The position numbers were made by a program, and so were the translations under genes. The notes beneath the pieces were generated by a model. The model did not search any database. It was not told where the DNA came from and saw nothing but the letters and a program-made list of their open reading frames with translations. From contig NW_026942913.1 of the NCBI RefSeq assembly GCF_024139115.2, positions 434,001 through 498,000 on the forward strand: 64,000 nt of DNA. Reading direction: 5' to 3'. The DNA comes from Armigeres subalbatus. Lineage: Eukaryota > Arthropoda > Insecta > Diptera > Culicidae. Position 1 is the first letter of the stretch. Every line of letters starts with the position of its first letter. Below, piece by piece: positions 55,973 to 64,000 of this stretch.

Positions 55973-57975
55973 CACGGTGCCCCGGTTGACCGTTATTATA
56001 AAATAAAAATGTCCATCAAAACTAAGTACAGGGTTCGATTCCTGTGGTAATTCTGCACCTCTGGACCTATTCTTAAAAAAATCCATAGGAGGAATCTCGA
56101 GAAATCTTGATTTGAAGTTTTTAATTAAGAAATTTCAAAAGAATCTATATTTTAATTCAATAATATCCCCAAAATACCTTCAAAGCCGTCCAAAAAGTGG
56201 TCCAAGTTGTTTTCAACCAGTTTGCATTTGTTGCCTTTATTACAATTATAAATTTTTACAACTGATTAAGCTCACCAAACTGACTTAGGTATGTTTTTGT
56301 ATGGCTTGAAGCCGTCTATCTTCAAGAATGCTACCTCTCGTTCAGAACCATTCATGAATTCACGTGCCGGCTGCAGATTCTTTGTTGAATGCAATTCAGA
56401 TAAAAGTTTCTATTTTTTTATTGTATTCACAAATGTATTCGAGCATCATAAGTAGAGATTAGAGTATGGAAAAAATTGATGAAAAAACCCAACAGCTTAA
56501 ATATTTGTTTAAAGTAGTGTAGTTGTTTAGCATTATATAACCGGTTAGATCTTCGTCAGATGCTGTAACAATTGAACTGACGGAGGTTTATCATATTCTA
56601 AAATTCCCCCGCAAAAGGATTATTGAACTGGTAATGACTCCAAAGATGGCGGTAAGGAAAAGCTACGAGTAAGCTCGGCATATAGAATGAGATCTCGAGA
56701 ACCAAGGAAAACATCAGGAAAAATGCACAAGAGAAAGAAAAAATTTACAAGCTTTGTACATATTCTTTTGGGTTTTCGGTTACGACGAAGAAATATTCAA
56801 TTTTTGAACTTTTGAAAACACTTTAATAAACAAATGAACCTTTGCTTATCTCCGTCACTACACACCTAGTTCGGAATTGTTAATACGATTTTAAAGTTAC
56901 TCGAGAAGCGCCTTGTTGAGTAAATTTATGGGTGAACCAAGTACAGAAGAGGCATCAACAAATTGCATAGAGTTCACTAAAATTTCGATCTTTCGGATTA
57001 CGGCATTACTCTGCTTAAACATTAACAATTTTCTAATTAATATTTCAATCAATTCTGAATGATTTCAAAAATGTGTACGCAAGATACAGCTCTTTGAAAC
57101 TCGAGCATGGTTTTGAGGAAGCAATTGATGGCTTTGCTTTGATTCACGTCGAAGTACCATACCTTGAATTATCATGCTTCTGAGTTTGTAGGAAACCGGA
57201 ATAGGTTTTGGCTTACATATCAAACATGCTTTTTCTAGTCCGTTGATTAGAACTTTGACAGCAAGGATCGATTAATAAGTGCTGTGATCGAGTATAACAG
57301 CTTCTAACTACTATTATTCTACACAAACTCTGGTCTTACTTCTCTCCATTATGAACATAAACACTAAATTAAAATTATTTTTTACCTTTCATTCTATTAA
57401 ACATTGTAAGCAACACTTATACTAAACTCGAGCAAGTTAGCCATACAAAAACATACTTTAACTTAAACATACTAAGTCAGTTTGGTAAGATAAGTCAGTT
57501 GTAAATATTAATGGTTCTAATAACGGCAACGCGTGCTCAGGGCCATCTTTGGCGTTGTGCAAGAGAATGATGTGTGGCGGCAAAGATTGAAACAAGAGCT
57601 CGCCCAGCTCTTCGGCGAACCCAGTACCCAGAAGGTAGCTAAAGCTGGAAGGGTACGTTAGGCAGGGCATATTTCAAGAATGCCGGACAGCAACCCTGCA
57701 AAGCTGGTGGCTGCTTCCGACTGGCAGATTCAAGAAGAATTGGAGGACATCTATCCAGGTGGATTAATCAGGGTTTTAGTGATATTTTTGAATTCTTTTA
57801 GGATTCTTTTGAAATTTCTTAACTAAAAACATCAAATCAAGATTTCTCGAGATTCCTCCTAGGGATTTTTTTTAAAAATTGGTCCAGAGGCGCAGAATTA
57901 CCACAGGAATCGAGCCCTGTACTTGGTTTTGAAGGACATTTTTATTTTATAATAACGGTCTACCGGGGCACCGTG
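55973..57975. mobile_element. 2.0-kb long-TIR DNA element, possibly Transib-like
   Basis: The ends CACGGTGCCCCGGTTGACCG and, in reverse, CACGGTGCCCCGGTAGACCG begin TIRs that stay similar for about 170 bp. A second inverted block (ACTGACTTAGGTATG near 56280 and its mirror near 57470) extends the symmetry. ACTTC is duplicated at 55968-55972 and 57976-57980, and the empty site fits the ERT-3 coding sequence. A 5-bp TSD with CAC-R-TG-like ends is known for Transib. No transposase is present, so that class is inference. Confidence 0.85.
57530..57765 (+). pseudogene. ERT-2-like RT C-terminal relic inside the long-TIR element
   Basis: A plus-strand translation gives RAIFGVVQENDVWRQRL, ELAQLFGEPSTQKVAKAGRV and MPDSNPAKL, aligned with the ERT-2 C-terminus at 10806-11000. 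An in-frame TAG replaces the Trp codon of RWAGH. It lies in the arm of the TIR element and is antisense to the surrounding ERT-3. Confidence 0.75.
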
Positions 57976-58893
57976 ACTTCGTTTTGCTGGTATTGATCGT
58001 GAGGCAAATCCTCGCTGTCTCCGTCTTAAAAGGCGCAAAAGCCTCTTCCACGGCACGGCGATCAATTCCGATAATATCGATATCGTCCGCAAATCCCAGG
58101 AGCATATGCGATTTTGTGATAATGGTACCGCTTCTTTGCACACCAGCTCTCCTAATCGCTCCCTCGAGCGCTATATTGAACAGTAGGTTCGAGAGTGCAT
58201 CACCCTGCTTTAATCCATCTAAGGTAACAAATGACGTCGATATTTCATCCGCAACCCTTACACTTGATTTCGATCCGTCCAACGTTATACTATCAGCCGT
58301 ATCAGTTTCGCCGGAAAACCATGTTCAAGCATAATTTGCCATAATTCATTCCGTTTCACTGAATCGTACGCCGCCTTAAAATCAATAAACAGATGATGTG
58401 TCTGCAAGTTGTACTCCCGGAATTTATCAAGGATTTGTCTCAGGGTAAACATTTGATCCGTCGTTGATCGGCCCTCACGAAAACCTGCTTGGTATTCGCC
58501 GACGAAGGACTCTTCAAGCGGTCTCAATCTGTTGAACAGGATACGGGACATAATTTTGTACGCCGAATTAAGGAGGGTTATTCCTCGGTAATTGGCGCAC
58601 TCCAGTCTGTGCCCTTTCTTAAAGAGAGGGCAAATGAGGCCATCCAACCAGCTAGCAGGCATTTCCTCGTCTTCCCATACTTTCGACATTATATGGTGCA
58701 GAACTTCATAAAGCTGCTCAATGCCATGTTTGAGAAGTTCAGCCGGAAGCTGCTTCTTCCCCGCAGCCTTATTGTTTTTCAGTTCTTTAACAGCTTTTTT
58801 TACCTCATCTAGTGTAGGTAACTCCACAGCTTGTCCATCGTCGCTAATATTTATTCTGTTCACCGATGCACCGTCACTTCCTCCATTCAACAA
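57976..58893 (-). pseudogene. ERT-3 reverse transcriptase
   Basis: The first frame (58893-58285) has ELKNNKAAGKKQLP, ASWLDGLICPLFKKG, QAGFREGRSTTDQMF and FIDFKAAYD. It shifts near 58290. The second frame (to about 57976) has LDGLKQGDALSNLLFNIALEG and GFADDIDIIG (FADD, 58082-58093), ending NTSKTK at the TIR element. The family signature KNNKAPG reads KNNKAAG here. Confidence 0.85.
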
Positions 58894-59915
58894 AGTCTCG
58901 AAGTGTTGCTTCCACTTCAGTTTTATCTGTCAGCAAATTCCCTTGTTGGTCGTTGCACATGACGGGAAATGGCGCTGTCTTTCTCCGCACGCCATTGACA
59001 GACTCATAAAACCTCCGCATATCGTTCTGCTCCATTTTTTCCTGCGCCTCACTAATAACTTGTTCTTCGTATTCGTACTCTTTTTTCTTCCTGCGGTGGG
59101 TTCGTTTTTCGGCTGCTCTTGCTTCCTTGTACCGATCTCTATTCGATCGGGTACCCGACACCAACATCCGGCTTCTGGCAACGTTCTTCTCGTCTGTCAC
59201 TCTCTGACACTCCACATCGAACCAACCCGTCCTGTGTCGCCTATGTGCAGTGCCTACCACTTCTCGTGCTGTTGTGCTCACCGCTCCTTGGATCGACTCC
59301 CATAGATCGTTGATGTTGTCGCTAACGTTGATTGCACTTATCCGTTCGTCGAGCTTCTGGCGGTACTCAGCCGATACTCCTTCCGCCGACAATCGCTGGA
59401 TATTGTAACGCATCGTTCGCTGTGATCTTTCGTTCGATACAGTTGACAACCGTGATCGAATTTTACTGACAACGAGGTAGTGATCAGAGTCAATGTTCGG
59501 ACCTCTGAATGTCCGCACATCGATAACATCCGAGAAATGGCGCCCATCCAGCAGAACATGGTCTATCTGGTTGCAAGTTTCACCATTTGGGTGTCTCCAG
59601 GTGTGTTTTCGGATGTTCTTTCGTGCAAAGTAGGTGCTACTGATGGCCATCCCTCTGGCAGCAGCAAAATTTACTAGCCGTAGGCCGTTGTCATTGGTAG
59701 CGGAGTGAAGGCTCTCCCTACCGATTATGGGACGGAAAAAGTCCTTTCTACCAACCTGAGCGTTAGCGTCTCCGATAACAATTTTCACGTCATGCTTTGG
59801 GCACTCTCCATAGGCTTTATCAAGACATTCATAAAACGTGTCCTTCACGTCGTCGGATTTATCGTTTGTCGGTGCGTAAATGTTGATTAGGCTGTAATTG
59901 AAGAATTTCCCCCGT
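58880..59915 (-). pseudogene. ERT-3 endonuclease, 5'-truncated
   Basis: Reading enters at about 59915 (KFFNYSLINIYAP). IVIGDANAQVGRKDFF and IDSDHYLVVSK carry the catalytic Asn/Asp and His. A K/R/E-rich linker (RTHRRKKKEYEYEEQ) and the FYESVNGVRRKTAPFPVM block match ERT-1 in order. The frame shifts near 58905 at the start of the RT. Confidence 0.85.
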
Positions 59916-60340
59916 AGGGTAGTGAGCTAATTCCCGTCGTAGTAGGTAGTGCTTGGTTTTCAAATCTAATTTATACGCCAGCCCAACTACTTACTCTAAC
60001 TAAGTTGTATGCAACACGTATTTTAGAGTTCCTAGTTTTCATTGTGTACTATTAGCGCATTGAACAAATCATAGTTTATTGAGAATCGGCAATCAAAATA
60101 CCCTTCAAATTTTTCAAATTTGTCTTATGAAAATCTGATTACGTCCATGAGAATTTTCATTCGTCCAGTCTAAAACTCGATGGATTGCTGTCAAATAAAT
60201 CTGTTGGTATTGGTGTGCGATTTCTACAAGTACACCAAATTAGTTTTTTATGCGGTATCATACCGTGTTAAATAAAAACAACATAAATTCAATTAATATT
60301 GGCCTGTTCTGAATATGATATGTGTACATTGTGAAACATT
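59916..60340. other. Unassigned AT-rich stretch before the satellite
   Basis: No feature recognised. Confidence 0.45.
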
Positions 60341-60344
60341 GAAT

Positions 60345-62610
60345 AGAATATGTGTACGGAGGATGTTCGTGGCTATCCAAGAAATACCTGAAGTGGAGGT
60401 CTTCAGATCTACACGCGTAACCAATGATCTACAGGCCTGTTTTGTAAATGTAATGTTTCCATTATAGTATATATAACAGAATCTGCGTATGGAAGACGTT
60501 CGCGGTTATCCAAGAAATACCGGAAGTGAAGGCCTTCAGATCTACACGCGTAACCAATGATCTACAGGCCTATTTTGTTAATGTAATGTACCCATTGTGG
60601 TACATGTAACAGAATCTGCGTATCGAAGACGTTCGCGGTTATCCAAGAAATACCTGAAGTGGAGGTCTTCAGATCTACACGCGTATCCAATGATCTACAG
60701 GCCTGTTTTGTAAATGTAATGTACCCATAGTAGTACATATAACAGCATCTGCGTATGGAAGACGTTCGCGGTTAACCAAGAAATACCGGCAGTGAAGGCC
60801 TTCAGATCTACACGCGTAACCAATGATCTACAGGCCTATTTTGTTAATGTAATGTACCCATTGTGGTACATATAACAGAATCTGCGTATGGAAGACGTTC
60901 GCGGTTATCCAAGAAAAACCGGAAGTGCAGGCCTTCAGATCTACACGCGTAACCAATGATCTACAGGCCTATTTTGTTAATGTAATGTACCCATTGTGGT
61001 ACATATAACAGAATCTGCGTATCGAAGACATTCGCGGTTATCCAAGAAATACCTGAAGTGGAGGTCTTCAGATCTACACGCGTATCCAATGATCTACAGA
61101 CCTGTTTTGTAAATGTAATATACCCATTGTGGTACATTTAACAGAATCTGCGTATGGAAGATCTTCACGGTTATCCAAGAAATTCCTGAAGTGAAGGCCT
61201 TCAGGTCTACACGCGTAACCGATGATCTACAGGCCTGTTTTGCAAATGTAGTTTACCCATTGTGGTACATATAACAGAATCTGCGTATGGAAGACGTTCG
61301 CGGTTATCCAAGAAAAACCGGAAGTGCAGGCCTTCAGATCTACACGCGTAACCAATGATCTACAGGCCTATTTTGTTAATGTAATGTACCCATTGTGGTA
61401 CATATAACAGAATCTGCGTATTGAAGGCGTTCGCGGTTATCCAAGAATTACCTGAAGTGGAGGTCTTCAGATCTACACGCGTATCCAATGATCTACAGGC
61501 CTGTTTTGTAAATGTAATACACCCATTGTGGTACATATAACAGAATCTGCGTATGGAAGATATTCACGGTTATCCAAGAAATCCCTGAAGTGAAGGCCTT
61601 CAGGTCTACACGCGTAACCAATGATCTACAGGCCTGTTTTGTAAATGTAGTTTACCCATTGTGGTACATATAACAGAATCTGCGTATGGAAGACGTTCGC
61701 GGTTATCCAAGAAAAACCGGAAGTGCAGGCCTTCAGATCTACACGCGTAACCAATGATCTACAGGCCTATTTTGTTAATGTAATGTACCCATTGTGGTAC
61801 ATATAACAGAATCTGCGTATCGAAGACGTTCGCGGTTATCCAAGAAATACCTGAAGTGGAGGTCTTCAGATCTACTTGCGTATCTAATGATCTACAGGCC
61901 TGTTTTGTAAGTGCAATATACCCATTGTGGTACATATAACAGAATCTGCGCATGGAAGATCTTCACGGTTATCCAAGAAATCCCTGAAGTGAAGGCCTTC
62001 AGGTCTACACGCGAAACCAATGATCTACAGGCCTGTTTTGTGAATGTAATATATCCATTGTGGTACATATGATATAATCTGCGTATCGAAAACGTTCGCG
62101 GTTATCCAAGAAATACCTGAAGTGCAGGTCTACAGATCTACACGCGTAGCCAATGATCTACAGGCCTGTTTTGTAAATGCAATATACCCATTGTGGTACA
62201 TATAATAAAATCTGCGTATGGAAGATCTTCACGGTTATCCACAAAATACCTGAAGTGAAGGCCTTCAGGTCTACACGCGTAACCAATGATCTACAGGCTT
62301 GTATTTAAATGTTATGTACCCATTGTAGTACATATAACAGAATCTGCGTATGGAAGACGTTCGCGGTTATCCAAGAAATGCCTGAAGTGGAGGCCTTCAG
62401 ATCTACATGCATAACCAATGATCTACAAGATGGTTTTGTAAATGTAAGGTCCCTTTAATATCGACTCATGGAGGTTTCACAGTAACAGAATCTGCGCATG
62501 AAAGCCGTTCGCGGATATCCAAGAAATATCTGAAGTGGATCATTTCAGATCGACACGCGTAAATAACGATATAAAGGCCTGTTTTGAATATATAATGTAC
62601 CCATTATTTT
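60345..62610 (+). repeat. 133-bp satellite array, about 17 units, with a three-unit higher-order repeat
   Basis: ATCTGCG starts at 60481, 60613, 60747, 60880, 61013, 61146, 61279, 61412, 61545, 61678 and so on, a steady 133 bp. Units fall into types by the central phrase: CCTGAAGTGGAGGTCTTC, CCGGAAGTGCAGGCCTTC and CCTGAAGTGAAGGCCTTCAGG. From 60914 to 61979 the order is a fixed triplet (399 bp) repeated three times. Edge units are more diverged. Confidence 0.95.
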
Positions 62611-63405
62611 TGCCTTTCTCATACAACAAAGTTGTACCGAAAGGCTATCATTTCACTCCAAGAACGAACTTTTTATAGAAGGCCCGGAGACCCATAGTGT
62701 TATATACCAATCTACTCGACTCAACGAACTGTATGCATGTGTGTATGTGTGTGTATTTTTTATTTTTTTTTACAAGGGTTAAAGGCCATCAAAAATCTGC
62801 GCGACAGACACCTCGAGCATCCACACTATGCTCGAAGGCGAACAGGGATGGGCTCCTCCCGACCTGCTAAAAATGTGCCTCCCGGATAAACCGGGTCCCT
62901 TATCCTCCTTGCCTCGATCCCCCCGGGACCACGGGATGCTGCGACTACTGCGGGGTGGGGGGTGGGGGGGGCTGTGCTCATGCACTTCTTCTAAAATTCC
63001 GGCCCCTAGCTTAGGCTAGTTCGCCGACTGGCTTGCTGAGATCCACTTCTACGTTGTCTCGATCCCTCGGCGGTCGTGCCGCAAATTTCCTCACTCGAAT
63101 CCTCCTGACTTCCCCCGGCGTCGAGGGTGGTCCACCAGTTCCGGTGAAGGAAACTTCCGCACTGATGGTGCCCCGACCGGCGGCTATCGCAGGGGACGCT
63201 TTCGCACATTGCGCCGTCTTCGTCTTCGGGTTGCAGAGGTGGTCCGACAGTTCCGGTGGTGTATGTGTGTATGTGTTTGTGTATGTGTGTGTATGTGTGC
63301 ACAAAAGCTAAGAAAAACATTAGACAACTTTTCTTATAGCAATCCTTAGCCGATTTTCTCGCAACAAGTTTTATTCGATAGAAGGCAACGCCTAGTTGAT
63401 CGCGT
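62611..63405 (+). repeat. Dispersed repeat with hairpin and TG tract, copy 2 (interrupted)
   Basis: It opens with TTTGCCTTTCTCATACAAC and the same hairpin as 3957-3987. The TG tract is split by a retroelement fragment at 62757-63257, then resumes with CACAAAAGCTAAG and TTCTCGCAACAAGTTTTATT. Confidence 0.85.
62757..63257 (-). mobile_element. 3' end of a non-LTR retrotransposon
   Basis: A T run followed by ACAAGGG at the left is the same 3' terminus type as R1-B (21258: T run, ACAAGGG). The minus frame (about 63240-63011) reads RRIRVRKFAARPPRDRDNVE and ends GELA-stop, then a GC-rich 3' UTR. It is heavily 5'-truncated. The TSD cannot be read because both flanks are TG repeats. Confidence 0.6.
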
Positions 63406-64000
63406 ACAGAGAGCATGTACCATATTTGAAACCGGAAAATTGATCTTCAGTTACACGTGTAGATCGAAAGGCCTTACTCCAGGGATTTCTTGGATGACCA
63501 AGAACATATGCAGTGAACGCATTCTGTTCTTTGTACTACAGAGAGCATGTACCATATTTGAAACCGGAAAATTGATCTTCAGTTACGCGTGTAGATCGAA
63601 AGGCCTTACTCCAGGGATTTCTTGGATGACCAAGAACATATGCAGTGAACGCATTCTGTTCTTTGTACTACAGAGAGCATGTACCATATTTGAAACCGGA
63701 AAATTGATCTTCAATTACGCGTGTAGATCGAAAGGCCTTACTCCAGGGATTTCTTGAATGACCAAGAACATATGCAGTGAACGCATTCTGTTCTTTGTAC
63801 TACAGAGAGCATGTACCATATTTGAAACCGGAAAATTGATCTTCAGTTACACGTGTAGATCGAAAGGCCTTACCCCAGGGATTTCTTGGATGACCAAGAA
63901 CATATGCAGTGAACGCATTCTGTTCTTTGTACTACAGAGAGTATGTACCATATTTGAAATCGGAAAAGTGATCTTCAGTTACACGTGTAGATCGGAGAGC
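63406..64000 (-). repeat. 132-bp satellite array, related to the 133-bp array but inverted
   Basis: GCATGTACCATATTTGAAAC recurs at 63413, 63545, 63677 and 63809, with a GTATG variant at 63941, a period of 132 bp. In reverse complement each unit reads CATCCAAGAAATCCCTGGAG, then AAGGCCTTTCGATCTACACG, then TGTAAC, matching the 133-bp unit. Units are nearly identical to each other. The array continues beyond the window. Confidence 0.93.

Larger units (their letters stand above)
55436..59915 (-). mobile_element. ERT-3: third endonuclease-RT element, minus strand
   Basis: The endonuclease starts at about 59915 (5'-truncated inside the domain) and the RT and C-terminal parts follow to 55436. A 2.0-kb TIR element at 55973-57975 interrupts it. 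The 3' end is lost at 55436, since the C-terminal frame ends short of the length seen in ERT-1. No TSD found. Confidence 0.82.

Noticed and set aside
56030..56045. tRNA B-box-like GGTTCGATTCC in the long-TIR element
   Set aside because: No A box at a proper distance; the motif is mirrored in the other TIR, so it belongs to the DNA element.
63440..63757. 105-codon frame with internal repeats
   Set aside because: The 132-bp satellite is divisible by three, so an open frame repeats automatically.
60345..64000. CRISPR-like array
   Set aside because: The whole 132-133 bp unit is conserved with no unique spacers; this is satellite DNA in a eukaryote.
63989..64000. Sequencing-adapter-like end AGATCGGAGAGC
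   Set aside because: It differs from the usual adapter by one base and is three substitutions from the expected satellite sequence, so satellite variation explains it.

Overview
The window looks like heterochromatic or intergenic DNA from a mosquito, most likely Aedes. The reasons are two Feilai-type tRNA-derived SINEs, Jockey, R1-like and BEL/Pao retrotransposons with insect-type proteins, and several kinds of short inverted-repeat element (MITE). I find no convincing host protein-coding gene and no functional tRNA or rRNA gene. Nearly everything recognisable is transposon or satellite DNA. Long stretches between elements are AT-rich and hold nothing I can name. Boundaries below marked by a target-site duplication (TSD) were read directly from matching flanks.

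Layout. 1-9.7 kb: a Feilai SINE, a five-copy 152-bp tandem repeat, a Ty3/gypsy (mdg1/412-like) integrase remnant with a probable 3' LTR, a TTAA MITE and a decayed reverse transcriptase (RT). 9.7-12.4 kb: a 5'-truncated non-LTR element (called ERT-2 here, for endonuclease-reverse transcriptase) with a 13-bp TSD, split by a 1.17-kb hAT-like element with an 8-bp TSD. 12.4-19.6 kb: MITEs, a second SINE, RT relics and a 1.4-kb inverted-repeat element. 19.6-32.5 kb: a Jockey element on the minus strand, interrupted by an R1-like element (R1-B), which is itself interrupted by a second, nearly complete R1-like element (R1-A). 32.7-34.1 kb: a 1.4-kb TIR element. 34.9-51.9 kb: a small Tc1/mariner-like element holding a 16.6-kb BEL/Pao structure (leader, LTR, polyprotein, LTR). 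The BEL is interrupted by a hAT MITE and by a 7-kb head-to-tail pair of ERT-1 elements. One of those carries a 700-bp near-perfect foldback element. 52-55 kb: minisatellites and a 635-bp retroposed unit with a 20-bp TSD. 55.4-59.9 kb: ERT-3 on the minus strand, split by a 2.0-kb long-TIR element with a 5-bp TSD. 60.3-64 kb: a 133-bp satellite with a three-unit higher-order repeat, a disrupted dispersed repeat, and a related 132-bp satellite in the opposite orientation that runs off the window.

How the genes relate. They do not form a pathway. They are replication machinery of different elements: nucleic-acid-binding gag proteins, APE-type endonucleases, RTs, BEL and gypsy integrases, and a BEL protease. 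Nearly all are broken. The most intact reading frame is the 907-codon ERT-1 frame at 38972-41695. The nesting gives a relative insertion order, the main biological information in the window. The points most worth a second look are the repeated hairpin/splice-donor module in the BEL leader, the BEL tandem sharing one LTR, the two opposed satellite subfamilies, the foldback element, and the unclassified 635-bp retroposed unit.
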